This document shows positions 1-10,062 of a stretch of 64,000 bases of DNA, piece by piece; position 1 is the stretch's first letter, and every line of letters starts with the position of its first letter. Source of the stretch: Amyelois transitella (lineage: Eukaryota > Arthropoda > Insecta > Lepidoptera > Pyralidae); contig NC_083535.1 in the NCBI RefSeq assembly GCF_032362555.1, forward strand, positions 868,001 to 932,000. Reading direction: 5' to 3'. The position numbers and the translations under genes are program-made. Below the pieces are notes generated by a model that saw only the letters and a program-made list of their open reading frames with translations, searched no databases and was not told where the DNA came from.

Positions 1-60
1 CAAGATTGTTAACATAAGGAGGAGGACAAGGCTTAATAAGTACATTCAAACTCAAAAACT

Positions 61-293
61 TGCCGTGTGGTTCCCGGCACCATTACAATAGGACCACTCC
101 ATCCCTTTCCCACGGATGTCGTAAAAGGCGACTAAGGGATAGACTTATAAACTTGGGATTCCTCTTTTAGGCGATGGGCTAGCTACCTGTCACTATTTGA
201 ATCTCAATTCTATCATTAAACCAAACAGCTGAGCGTGGCCTACAGTCTTTTCAGGACTAGTGGCTCTGTCTACCCCACAAGGGATATAGACGT
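61..293 (+). repeat. SINE-A copy, nearly full length, in IFT122 intron
   Basis: Family description, used for all SINE-A entries: about 260 bp, starts GTGCCGTGTGGTTCCCGGCA (a GTGCCG/CGGCAC hairpin), contains CATGGATGTCGTAAAAGGCG, TGGCTCTGTCTACCCC and a 3' stem-loop around CCCGCAAGGG, and ends in (ATGT)n. No RNA polymerase III A/B boxes seen. This copy has lost the ATGT tail. Confidence 0.85.
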
Positions 294-391
294 TTCATTT
301 AAATATTTAAAATAAAATCCTCCTGATGAATAACAAGATGGAAGGCTTACTTAGTACATTCAAACTCAAATTACACTTTCTTGTGAAAACG

Positions 392-546
392 AGAATAAAT
401 AAATATATACGGGACAAATTACACAGATTGAGTTAGCCTCGAAGTAAGTTCGAGACTTGTGTTACGAGATACTAACTCAACGATACTATATTTTATAATA
501 AATACTTATACAGATAAACATCCAGACCCAGGGCAATTAGAGAAAG
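392..546 (-). repeat. SINE-T1, 5'-truncated
   Basis: Carries the 3' two thirds of the tRNA-type SINE whose full copy is at 20142-20398, including the CTAACTCAA/TTGAGTTAG hairpin and the (TTTA)n tail on the minus strand. Confidence 0.8.
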
Positions 547-571
547 TTCTAAAGTTCAAAACGAGAAGATT

Positions 572-716
572 GATACTCGTAGAGCTTGCATGAAGAAAGT
601 TATGAATGTGGATGAAGCGAAGGAAGTATGCAGAGATCGTGGCAAGTGGAAAGAGGTAGTCTCTGCCTACCCCTCCGGGAAAGAGGCGTGATTTTATGTA
701 TGTATGTATGTATGAT
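572..716 (+). repeat. LINE-B 3' end
   Basis: GAGCTTGCATGAAG start, then VMNVDEAKEVCRDRGKWKEV-type coding remnant, CCCCTCCGGG hairpin and (ATGT)n tail. Same sequence as the end of the element at 61775-63027. Confidence 0.85.
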
Positions 717-734
717 ACTCGTAAATACACTCAC

Positions 735-889
735 CACAGTATTAAAAGTGGGCGACGGCGCTGTCGCCCACACCCACTCTTGGGGGGTGGTCAGTATGGG
801 AACCCCCTCTGACGTCAGCACGGCCCAGCCCCCCACTCCCCCCACCAGCACCAAGGCGCCCAGCATAGATATTGACAGGGCCGCTATAC
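735..889 (-). CDS. IFT122: IFT122 exon 5
   Basis: Acceptor GACATAG|GT at 891-890, donor GTG|GTGAG at 735. Encodes [20 protein letters not shown], equivalent to the family's FTKDGVRLG...NSWVW segment. GC-rich against an AT-rich surround. The next exon is not in the window. Confidence 0.9.
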
Positions 890-3654
890 CTATGTCACAA
901 ACAATCGGTAAAATATAATTTGTTGTTCTGAGGTATTTGCTACATTTTCGATTTACATAAATATAAAATAAAATAAAAATAAAATGCGGTAGGTAATAAT
1001 TTGAATTATCATTTCACCAATTTTAAATATTTTTATTCTATCATCAAGCCAAAAAGCTGAACGTATTTCTTCTATCATTCTTTTCAAGACTGTCGGCTCT
1101 GTCCACCCCGCGAGGGATATAGACGTGACCATATTTACATGTATGTATTTCTTCTTCTTCTTTCTCCTGGCTATAGTCCCAATTTATTTGGGGTCAGCCC
1201 TCCTAGTATTTCTGCGCTACACCACACGGTTGTGGGTTGTCTGTTTGTTAATGCATGTACTCTTCAGGTCATTCTTTATTGTCTGCATCCAGGTCATTGG
1301 ACATTGGACATTTACATGTATGTATTTATATATATATATATAAACATCCAAGACCCAGATCAATCAGAGAAACTTAGTTTCTCATCATGCCCTGACCGCG
1401 GAATTTGAACCAGACGTATATGTATGCACAAAATAATATGTTGAATACATACATACCTACATAAAAATCACGCCTCTTTCCCGGAGGGGTAGGCAGAGTA
1501 AACAGTAGAGAGTCAGGCAATATGTTGAATAACGAACCTATATCCCTGTCCTTGGACACCTGCTGCCCCTGCACATTGTAGAAGGACAGGGTGTCACTCC
1601 AATCCGTGACCAGCAACGTTGACTTGTGGAATGTGACCGCCCACACGGCAGCGTCGCGTGATATACGCTGTACTTCGTCGCCCATCTACAAAATATTATT
1701 TAATTTTTTTTCTTATACTAAACTAACTGTCCCGGCAAACGTTGTTTTGCCATATATAAATAATTTTTAAGTAATTTATAGTAAAAAAAAATAATAATAA
1801 TATTGGGCAACACTTTTCACTAAGGGGTATGAAAAATAGATGTTACCCGATTCTCAGACCTACTCGATATGCTCACAAAATTTCATGAGAATCGGTCAAG
1901 CCGTTTCGGAGTAGTACGGGAACGAACATTGGGAAACATTGTGACACGAGAATTTTATATAAGATAAGATTTGTTTGTTTTGTTATGTCTTTATTTCAAA
2001 ATTTACAGAGTTACATAAAATAAGGTCGTCGGCGGTTGAAAAATAATAAGGTGCCCGGTTTACAGAGACAACAAACAAATAAACTTACTTTCGCATTTAC
2101 AATATTAGTTAGGATTATGTGAAGTACATAATTCTCTGCCACAAATACTGCATTTTCCTAAACTTCATCCTCATTCATAAATCCATTCATGCAGGCACAC
2201 ATGTTTTTAAATTGCTTTAAATTTTTCATTCGCTTCTTCTTAAAATATATATGGGACTAGAGGCCGCCCGCGACTTCCGCCGCGTGAAATCATTCCCGCG
2301 GGGACTCCGGGATAAAAAAGTAGCCTATATGTTATTCTGGGTCTCCAGCTACCTACATACCAAATTTCATCATAATCGGTTCATTAGTTTTTGCGTGAAA
2401 GAGTAACAAACATCCATACTGACATCCTGACATACTCACAAACTTTTGCATTTATAATATTAGTATAGATAAATTAAACTGATTGAGTTAACCTTGAAGT
2501 AGTTAGTTACTTCGCTTATGTGATCTGCCTTGTAATCATTGGCACTATTAAAATAACTAAAAGTGGAAGAAATTTCTCACCCTATCTCTGATGGAAACCG
2601 CCCCAATGGCTAGTCCAATAGCAAGGTTTTGCCCGTTGGGGGACCATGCACAAGATGTTATCCGACCGGCCACGCGGTGTTTCTGAACCGCCTTAACATC
2701 AGCAGACCAGAATGCGAAGTCTGACAGCGCACAGGAGGCCAGGTGCATCGTTACCGGGTTGTAGGAGAGGCATTGGATTGCTTCACCGTGACTGAAAAGT
2801 TGCAGTTACGTATATATTTGTGATACCTTTTGTGTTACTCGCATATCATTGTCCAATGCAATAAATGAAATGATTTTACAAAGAAGTAATACTAACTGTA
2901 TTTTTTTACAGTATGTAAATAAATATTACTCGCAATATCTTCTTTATTTTTGAGGAATCTTTTTTGATTAACTGTGGGTAATAGAATTTCGATATTCCGT
3001 TAATATTGATATCATCTGACTGTCAGAAGTTAAAATAATATTTTGTAATGAAGGAAAGAAAGACCTTTCCAACAGTGTAATGTTACCTTGTAATTACAAG
3101 TTCAAGAATCATTCTGTCACTGGTTAATACTTACGAATACTTCAACACTCCCTCCATCTTGGAAGTCCAGATTATAACATTTTTATCAGCACTGCCACTC
3201 GCAAACTTCTTCCCATCCCCGCAGTAAGCAACCGCGTGCACGGCTCCTTTGTGAGCTTGTAGTAGTTGCACCAGAGCTCCATCACGAGGGTCATACACCA
3301 TTACCTTCTCACCAGCTCCGACTACCAGTTGAGTGCCATCAGGACTGAAGCATATTGTATGGACACTGAAAATTTCATATGCTGTAATTATTCGATTACA
3401 AAACATTTATTTGTTTTTGAACATAATTGTTTTTTTATATTTTCTAAGATGATTATAGCTGAACATGCCCGATCAGTCTTTTCAAGACTGTTGGCTCTGT
3501 CTACCCCACAAGGGATATAGACGTGACCATATGTATGTATGTTTCTACGATGGACGCGGACACTGTAATGACGATATTGGCTTTAACCTTACCTAGAAAA
3601 CTCAACTTTATCCGCTTCATGAATTTTATTCACCCACTTCGGCACTGTTCTCAT
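735..3654 (-). CDS. IFT122: IFT122 (Oseg1) intraflagellar transport protein, N-terminal WD40 part, five exons, 3' end outside window
   Basis: Core IFT-A subunit needed for retrograde ciliary transport; in insects it acts in ciliated sensory neurons (family knowledge). Minus-strand coding exons are 3654-3593, 3365-3135, 2791-2581, 1685-1538 and 889-735. All introns are GT-AG and the phases fit without a stop, giving 269 codons. WD-repeat blades are visible as [86 protein letters not shown] and [11 protein letters not shown]. The line-up with vertebrate IFT122 (MRAVxxW start, [39 protein letters not shown]) is from memory but runs through all five exons. Full-length family members have about 1,200 residues, so roughly three quarters lie left of base 1. 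Exon 4 joins like the short vertebrate isoform, with no acidic insert. Confidence 0.93.
1034..1146 (+). repeat. SINE-A 3' fragment
   Basis: Begins ATTCTATCATCAAGCC, ends GACGTGACCATATTTACATG; lies in IFT122 intron 4. Confidence 0.75.
1330..1420 (-). repeat. SINE-T1 fragment (tRNA-like body)
   Basis: Minus strand carries GGTTCAAATTCC (decayed B box) then CATGATGAGAAAC and TTGGATGTTTAT; the A-box half is missing. Confidence 0.7.
1444..1512 (-). repeat. LINE-B 3' end fragment
   Basis: Plus strand reads ATCACGCCTCTTTCCCGGAG then GGGTAGGCAGAG, the complement of the LINE-B tail hairpin. It sits 26 bp past the exon 4 donor of IFT122. Confidence 0.75.
1538..1685 (-). CDS. IFT122: IFT122 exon 4
   Basis: Acceptor TTTTGTAG directly before [17 protein letters not shown]. 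The donor ATAG|GTTCGT is weak, but using it keeps the frame open into exon 5 and gives KDRDIG, matching the family's GKDR motif. Confidence 0.88.
1723..1970 (-). mobile_element. Non-autonomous Helitron-like repeat H2
   Basis: Minus strand ends in CTAA-type CTRR after GCCGGGACAGTTAG. A second copy is at 21344-21514, sharing CCCGGCAAACGTTGTT and TCGGTCAAGCCGTTTCGGAG. Lies in IFT122 intron 3. Class is inferred from the ends. Confidence 0.6.
2257..2469 (-). mobile_element. Non-autonomous Helitron-like repeat H3
   Basis: Minus strand starts TCTATACTAATATTATAAAT and ends GGCGGCCTCTAG, with a GC-rich hairpin (CGCGGCGGAAGTCGCGGGCG) just before CTAG. Second Helitron-type insertion in IFT122 intron 3. 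Confidence 0.65.
2581..2791 (-). CDS. IFT122: IFT122 exon 3
   Basis: Acceptor ACTTTTCAG before 2791, donor AGG|GTGAG after 2581. Starts in phase with exon 2 to give [20 protein letters not shown]; ends SIRDR in phase 0. Confidence 0.93.
3135..3365 (-). CDS. IFT122: IFT122 exon 2
   Basis: Acceptor TTTTCAG at 3368-3366 and donor TTC|GTAAG at 3135. Encodes the first two WD blades, ending MEGVLKYS. Confidence 0.93.
3456..3543 (+). repeat. SINE-A 3' fragment
   Basis: TAGCTGAACATG to GACCATATGTATGTATG; lies in IFT122 intron 1, antisense to the gene. Confidence 0.8.
3593..3654 (-). CDS. IFT122: IFT122 exon 1 (start codon)
   Basis: ATG at 3654-3652 opens [20 protein letters not shown], followed by AG and the donor GTAAGG. 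The first residues match the IFT122 family start. Too short for an ORF scan; found by extending upstream of exon 2 in phase (AG|T = Ser). Confidence 0.9.
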
Positions 3655-3800
3655 TTTGTTGAACTTTTTTTAATCGCGGGAACCAACAGAAGCTTAGGCT
3701 AATTTTAAATACATTTTGTATTCCTTTGTCTTAGTTTTTAAGTATAGTATCCCTATTTTCGAGGATGTTTTTACTTATACTTTTTACGAACATTTGTGGT

Positions 3801-3826
3801 GGTTTTCGTTGAGTTGACAACGAAAC
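3801..3826. promoter_or_regulatory. Inverted repeat with X-box-like half site upstream of IFT122
   Basis: GGTTTTCGTTG / CAACGAAACC, 10-bp arms with one bulged T and a 6-nt centre, 147 bp upstream of the IFT122 ATG. GTTGAGTTGACAAC at 3808-3821 has one perfect RFX half site (GACAAC) and a degenerate partner. RFX factors control IFT genes through X-boxes in the proximal promoter (family knowledge); that this is one is inference. Confidence 0.35.
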
Positions 3827-4805
3827 CAAAAATGTAAACAAAAGTTTTAGGTTAACACCAAACCTCAAATCACTTGGGTTATAATACCACCAACACCCAG
3901 ACTTTGTCCAGTCATAAATACAACATTAATAAGCCTAATCATTCAAATATGTAATTTATTTTAGAATTCCTAATGTAATTTCAAAAAAGCCAAACTTTGA
4001 AACAACATTGTAGTGATGTCATGTCAATGTCCACAAAATCTTGGTGTTAATTTAGTCGCAATGCTTAAATTCATTCGATTCTCGATTTCAACCAGATTAT
4101 TCATATTCATGTTCATTTATTTGCAAACTAAGTGTATTAGGCAGGAGCTTATAATTTAGCAACCTTGTAACAGGCATAGCAGATTAATTATATTGAAGAC
4201 TATGGGCGTGTAATGCGCATGCCAAAGTTAAGGCTCATGAGACTTTACTTGGCATTACAATACCTGGAATATGCATAAGTACCGCGGCATATCTATCACG
4301 CAGTCAGTATATTTCACCTATTTAAGTCAATAGGACAAGTAATTCAAATGAATAGAGTTCATTTATAGATGTCGCGTCACTCACTATTCTAATCGATATT
4401 TTCCCACCCCATTCCGATCAAGGTACTTCCCTTTCCTTTGTATGATTATGTTCTTCATGTTGGCACCAAAACAAAATCGCGCGAAATTTAAACAGCACTT
4501 GCAGATTTTATACAATTTAATTTTAAACAAAATTAAAAAAAAGATATAATCGCTATGTACCCGGGTATTTAGACGAGGTTTCGTCCAAGAAAAGTAAACA
4601 TCAACAATCTATAGAAAGGCTACGTTGCGCCCCTTAGGCCAGCCTACAGAACGGAATAAAAAAAAATTACTGTACTTACTGTATTCTGTAGGGCAGGCTA
4701 ATACATATTATGAGAGAGGTCTAAATTTAATATTAATTTTTTTATTTGTTTTATAATTATGTGCGTTATCATGTTTTGTTCTATCCTTTTTGTGGCATCC
4801 GTTTT

Positions 4806-5011
4806 ATGGCACTTCAGAATAGGACCACTCCATCTCTTTTCCATGGATGTCGTAAAAAGCGACTAAAGGATAGGCTAATAAACTTAGGATTTTTCTTATA
4901 GGCGAGGGGCTAGTCACTATTATATATAATTCCATGTTTATTCCATATAGTTGAACGTGGCTTTTCAGTTTTTGTGAAACTGTTGACTTTGTCCACCCCG
5001 TAAAAGATATC
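4806..5011 (+). repeat. SINE-A copy, old
   Basis: AGAATAGGACCACTCCATCT through a decayed CCCCGTAAAAGATAT; about 25% shorter than full length, with no ATGT tail. Confidence 0.8.
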
Positions 5012-5408
5012 GTTGGCTACCTATAATGGGCTAAGGTGACTATTTTCGTCAAAACCGTAATTATCTGTTTTCTTTTAAGTTTGCATTTATACATAATTTC
5101 ATAAAAGCGTCTAAAACGCTGACTTTTTTCTTGAGGTGACGCTAACATTCGAAAGCTACGCTGAAAAAGTAATTAATGGCTTGTGACACATGAAACGCTA
5201 CCGTCCACCCCTCGCTGTCTTAACTTCATAAATTATAAAAATAACCAAAAGTTAAATCGTACGAAAAGATTCTTGATGTCTATGTCATAGAGGTGTTATT
5301 ACTAAAAGTTTACATCAAAATAACTTTGTATCCTGTCTTTGATGGTCATTAGAATTTCGTTTGAAAATGGAATACTACAGCTAATTTTTTTTTCTTTGCC
5401 GCTTCCAG

Positions 5409-5559
5409 CCAGACTGCCTGTCGCCGATACCTGCCGGAAGTTGAAGAACACAAGGCAAAGAAATTACCCATCATAATGTCTTCATTCATATAAAAACAAA
5501 ATTTCAGAGGATTTTCTATTTGGATACTTTGTTCCGGACAGTATGGATCTGTTTAGAAG
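5409..5559 (+). other. Candidate 5' exon of the gene at 8737-10062
   Basis: A strong acceptor (TTTGCCGCTTCCAG) and a strong donor (GAAG|GTAAGTA) bound this segment; an internal acceptor AAATTTCAG sits at about 5508. Read in the frame ending LFRTVWICLE-G, the segment after 5448 is open and joins in phase to the open 5' part of the exon at 8737. That frame has no ATG here, so it is either an internal exon or 5' UTR. Weak evidence. Confidence 0.3.
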
Positions 5560-5724
5560 GTAAGTACTTACGTAACGTGCGTGTTCATTATAGGTATAAT
5601 GCCACGCCTATCTATAAAGACTTAGATAATTATTAATGCACTAGTACATTGTTACTTGCAAACTTAAATAAATTAACCTGGTACGTACCCAATTTATAAA
5701 AGCATTCACATAAAATTTTATGGG

Positions 5725-5909
5725 TAATTTTGTATTGAATAGACCATTTATCGAGGAAGGCTTTAGGCTATATAACATCACGCTGCAACTGTTAGGAACG
5801 AAAAAATAATGGAAAATGTGAAAAAAACTGGGGAAATTATTCATCCTTGAGGGCTTCAATGATGCCCAAAATAACTATTCCACGCGGACGAAGTCGCAGG
5901 CACAGCTAG
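5725..5909 (+). mobile_element. Helitron-like H1, 5'-truncated
   Basis: H1 family: TCTATACTAATATTATAAAG ... GCACAGCTAG with a short hairpin just before CTAG; probably Lep1-type non-autonomous Helitrons. This copy keeps TTTATCGAGGAAGGC and the CTAG end at 5906-5909. Confidence 0.7.
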
Positions 5910-5991
5910 TAAAAAGATATAATGCAACGCGAAAGTTTAAAATCAGCCATGGAATTCCTCGTGATGTTTTTCCTCACCATAAAAAGGTTTT

Positions 5992-6150
5992 TAAGGAGGA
6001 GCCAATGCTGGTTAGTATTCAAACTAACGTTAGGTAAAGACTCTTTCAGATGTAAACTTGATGATGATGTTTCTTTAATGTCCACGCTAGGATTCGAACC
6101 TGTGTGCACTTTGCAACAGGCTCGCGCTTCTGTGATTCTGAGGTACATAT
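5992..6150 (-). repeat. SINE-T2 fragment
   Basis: Plus strand has GGTTAGTATTCAAACTAACG then AGGATTCGAACCTGTG, the complement of a tRNA-like B box (CAGGTTCGAATCC). Confidence 0.55.
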
Positions 6151-6359
6151 AAAGTCACGTTATTTTATATGTCTAGTGGGGTAGACAGAGCCAACATCGT
6201 TGACAAAATTAAAGGTCACGTTCAGCTGTATGGCTTTATGATATTTAAATAGTGACAGTTTTCTAGCCCATCGCCTACAAGAGGACTCCCAAGCCTTAGT
6301 CGCCTTTTGCAACAACCATGGGAAAGATATAGAGTGGTACTAATGTCTACTGGACACCA
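6144..6359 (-). repeat. SINE-A copy
   Basis: From the ATGT tail remnant (TACATATAAAGTCACGT) to AGAGTGGTACTAATG. The CCCGCAAGGG loop is replaced by CCCCACTAGA on the element strand. Confidence 0.75.
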
Positions 6360-7110
6360 AATGATAATAATAGATTAAAATGGCGATAAATCTGAATTTT
6401 TAATTTCCGAACTGCACCTAAAATGCGAAAACCACACGGCGTCATTTGATACAATGCTCCCGCCGTGACAGATTTGGCGAAAATTCTAAATTTTCAATCT
6501 CCAAACTGCACTGTCTATTTTTTTATACCTAGTCTATTTTTCCAAAGCATCTAGGTATATTTTATGAAAACTACTCACGTTATCTGCAACTTTGGGTAAT
6601 GTGATAATTTAAATTCATAGATTCATTTGTAACGCGGAGTTTAACTGAATACGTCTCGAGTACATCCAATTCCAAGGGTTGCCAACTAATTTTGCTCTCT
6701 ACACCAAACACATAAGGTCTAAAATTAGTTATTAAATTGGTAGCACATTGATCGTTTTGTGTCGAAATCCGCTTGTGGCGCCATCTCTAACATGCCCGGG
6801 GCGCGGCGGACATTTACATTTTAATTGGGGCCCGGGGGGAGCCTGCACCGGAATAATTGCCAAATGGATTAATTGTGTTTCCCTCGGGACCCTACGTCAT
6901 GGCTGGATCAACTTAACAACCATAAAAGCGGGTAAAAGTGTTGTCAGAGGCAAATGGAAAATAGGTGTAAGAGGCATCACGGAAAAATGGATTCTATTAA
7001 GTTTTTCTTTTTGGATCTTGTGCTGTTTTGTTGCTTTGTACAAAATAAATAAATGTAGGTATAGGAAAAATCTTATAATTCAATTGAGCTAACCCCCGAG
7101 CAGGTAGGCA
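6360..7110. other. Unique intergenic DNA with a GC-rich island
   Basis: 6775-6965 is markedly GC-richer (GGGGCCCGGGGGGAGCC, CCCTCGGGACCCTACGTCAT) with TAATTG cores. A 114-codon ORF crosses it but shows no domain, so I read it as non-coding, possibly regulatory. Confidence 0.35.
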
Positions 7111-7361
7111 TATCTACATATAATCACGTGTACATCCCTTGCGGGGTATACATAACCAACAGTGTCGGAAAAACAAATAGGCTACTGATTGGCTTAATGA
7201 TAGAATTGAGATTCAAATAGTGACAGGTTGCTAGGACATCACCTACAAGAAAAATACCAAGTTTATAAGACTTTCCCTTAGTCGCCTTTTACGATATGCA
7301 TGGGAACGAGATGGAGTGATCCTATTTTTTTATTCAATTGTCGCCGGTAACCACACGACAC
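7111..7361 (-). repeat. SINE-A copy, nearly full length
   Basis: Both ends present: TACATATAATCACGTG (tail side) and GGTAACCACACGACAC (head side). Confidence 0.85.
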
Positions 7362-7866
7362 TAGTATCGTAGTAGTAGTATACTAGTGTTTTATTTTTAG
7401 TTAAATTGATGTTACCTAAGTATCAATACCTACATGTATTAGAAAAAGTTTATAGTGGGTGAAACTACAATTAATAAATTTTTTATTTCAAATATGTAAA
7501 TATTTTAAGCAACAATTTCACCTTTTATTTATAACGCGATTAACATTTTTTCTTAAATTTTTCCTTCAACACTTAACTATCCCCTTTTGCCTGAAGAGGC
7601 TAGTTATTAAAAAAAAAGTTGTGAGGCAAGCCGGAAGTGCCGAATCAATAATCTAAACGCCAGACAAGGATAGAGGGATGAGAGGGGCGGGACCCGCGCC
7701 CCACCCCCTGGTCCCTGGCTCAGATTATAGAGAATAATAATATATATTCTGTATCTACCCTTAGGCCCACATCACCTCGTTACAACAATTGAATTTAGCA
7801 TAGGTAAGGTTTATTTCTTCATTTCATATCTACCTACTAAGTTTTTCGTGAAAGATCTCATGCGGA
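7362..7866. other. Unique AT-rich intergenic DNA
   Basis: No gene seen. A 60-bp C-rich patch at 7680-7730 (GAGGGGCGGGACCCGCGCCC) stands out. Confidence 0.4.
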
Positions 7867-8124
7867 TAAATAAATAAAAATAAATAAATGTATATCTAGG
7901 TACGGGACAAAATACACTGATTGAGTTAGCCTCGAAGTAAGTTCGAGACTTTTCGAGGTACTAACTCAACAATACTATATTTTATAACAAATACTTATTT
8001 GATAAACATCCAAAACCCAGGTCAATCAGAAAAAGTTATTTTCTCATCATGCTCTGGCCGGGATTCGAACCCGGGACCTCCGATGTCACAGACAAGCTTA
8101 CTACCGCTGCGCCACAGAGGCCGT
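7867..8124 (-). repeat. SINE-T1, full length
   Basis: Minus strand starts TGACGGCCTCTGTGGCGCAG, with intact A box TGGCGCAGCGG and B box GGTTCGAATCC, and ends in (TTTA)n. A retroposed tRNA-derived SINE, not a tRNA gene: the acceptor ends do not pair. Confidence 0.9.
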
Positions 8125-8460
8125 CAAAACCGTCAGACTACCGTTTTTGATGAAATTCGCTGTGCAAAGAGTTGGAAGTCACGAGTTACAAATCGTTATT
8201 AGAATTAAAAATAAGCACCATTAAATAAACCACCTGTACAGTATAAAATACTTATAATTTCTCTTAATAATGATTTATTGCCTAATTAAGATTAAAATAG
8301 CGTAAAGAAATAAACGGTTACGAATCGAATTTATGTTTTCGTATAGGTTTTACTTAAAAACATCTTTAATATGTGGTGTACTGCATTTTACTGTATAGTT
8401 ATATTTTCAAGTGAGAATTAAACTATTATACTTCTTTTTACCTTCTTGTGTCGATGGAAC

Positions 8461-8711
8461 ATACATATATACGTACATATAGTCACGTCTTTCACCCTTG
8501 CGGGGTAGACAGAACTAGCAGTCTTGAAAAGACTGATAGGCCAGCTTTAGGCTTGATGATAGAATTGAGATTCAAATAGTGACAGGTTGCTAGCCCATCG
8601 CCTAAAATAAGAATCCCAAGTTTATAAGCCTATCCCCTAGTCGTCTCTTACGACATCCATGGGAAATGAGATGGCGTAGTCCTATTCTGTTTTACATTAG
8701 TGCCGGGAACC
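8461..8711 (-). repeat. SINE-A copy, nearly full length
   Basis: Ends (GTGCCGGGAACC complement) only 26 bp before the exon that starts at 8737. Confidence 0.85.
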
Positions 8712-8736
8712 TATGAATGAATTAATTCGTTTCCAG

Positions 8737-10062
8737 GTTTATATGAAGAGTGCGATGCGGTATATTCAATATATCAAACTCAAAAAATAAAACGGAAGAT
8801 TTTCAAAATGATCGTGGATCTTATTTTCGACGCTAAATCCAAGGTCCAACATGCGCAATACATCAAAAAGTCATACACTTTCGCGAGGGCGTACGATTAC
8901 GGCGCCGCCATATATGACATACGCAGTAAATACACGAGAATGCTATTCATCCATAAAATGTTGGTGACCGAAATTTTCCAACCGTACACAAATAATTATA
9001 GGGACACAAAGACTGTTTGGGTAAATTTATTTGTTATATTTTTTTTTGGCTAACTGTTGGTATAGTTTATTCGTTTGATGGTTAGTCTATGACATTTGCG
9101 TATGTGTTTTACAATTTTCGGGTTAACTTTACATACATACATATATATATGGTCACGTCTATATCCCTTGCGGGGCAGATAGAGCCAACAGTCTTTAAAA
9201 TACTGAATGGCCACGCTCAACTATTTGGCTCAATGATAGAATTGAGATTCAAATAGTGACTGGTTGCTAGCTCATCGCCTAAAAAAGAATCCCAAGTTTG
9301 TAAGCCTATCCCATTAAATGTAATATAATAATATAGTACAAATCGTACACAATATAAAATTATTATAAAACATTAACAATTTTGATATGTAGGTGCCGTG
9401 TAAATTAAAGCACTGCACCTATTTTAAAGCGGCAAGGTATGTATGTATGTGGGTACGATTTAGTTTAATTCTTGTTTATGTAGCAGAGTTTAAAGCGAAG
9501 TTGGATTAGAAGTCACAAAAGTTGTTAGGTATGTATTATATTCCCTATTAACTTAAAGAAAAACAGAGAGGGAAAGTAAGTTAATTGCAAAACATATAAA
9601 TAAATAAATAACAACTTTTTTGAGCAGTCTTTCTGTTTTTATTCAAAAGAAACCGCCGCCGATAAATGTCATTTTTATATTTTTTTTTAGTACCAGAAAC
9701 TTATGTTAGAAGCGATACACACTGGATTGGAGATCGACAAGCTCATACAAGCCATTGAGCAGCACGAGTACAAGCCACATTCCTTCATAAAAGAGATCAT
9801 TGATCTTAATATTACAACGACAAAGTTTGTGAAAACCAAACCCACTACCACAACCAGGAGCCGGCGTGTGAGAAACCCGCCTAAGCTGAGAGGTGGCCGT
9901 GCGCAATTAGATTATTTCTCGTTCGGACAAAAAGAATGGAAAAATACAGATAACGAAAACACAAAGAAATGGAACAGCGGGAGAAATTATAACAAGGATT
10001 ATGGCAACATGAGGAAAACTTTAAATTTGGAAGGCATGGGTTTTGAATCTGATATGGAATAA
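8737..10062 (+). CDS. Uncharacterised protein gene, two exons, about 194 aa from the first ATG
   Basis: Exon A 8737-9020 (acceptor TTCGTTTCCAG, donor TGG|GTAAAT); exon B 9691-10062 (acceptor after a T-rich tract, stop TAA). They join in phase 0 (TVW-YQKLMLEA). The ATG at 8808 has a good insect context (TTCAAAATG) and gives 71 + 123 residues, but 23 codons upstream of it are also open (LYEECDAVYSIYQTQKIKR), so the real start may lie further 5', perhaps via 5409-5559. The N-terminal 110 residues look helical and charged; the C-terminus is basic and Asn/Lys-rich (TTTTRSRRVRNPPKLRGGRA). No signal peptide, no membrane segment, no family recognised. AATAAA at 10192. The intron holds a SINE-A. Confidence 0.7.
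9132..9314 (-). repeat. SINE-A copy, 5'-truncated
   Basis: Stops at the TAAGCCTATCCC point; lies inside the intron 9021-9690, antisense to that gene. Confidence 0.85.

Larger units (their letters stand above)
3655..5408. other. Intergenic region upstream of IFT122
   Basis: Apart from the SINE-A copy at 4806-5011 and the inverted repeat at 3801 I see no gene. Unique AT-rich DNA. 4630-4720 holds an imperfect inverted repeat (CAGCCTACAGAA ... TTCTGTAGGGCAGGCT). Confidence 0.5.

Noticed and set aside
1..730. Sixth IFT122 exon
   Set aside because: The stretch is filled by SINE-A, SINE-T1 and LINE-B pieces; no WD-repeat sequence seen.
5367..5473. Small ORF starting MVIRISFENGILQLIFFSL, signal-peptide-like
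   Set aside because: It runs straight through a strong splice acceptor and stops soon after; probably chance.
6748..7092. 114-codon plus-strand ORF in the GC island
   Set aside because: No family, poor start context, ends in AT-rich random-looking residues.
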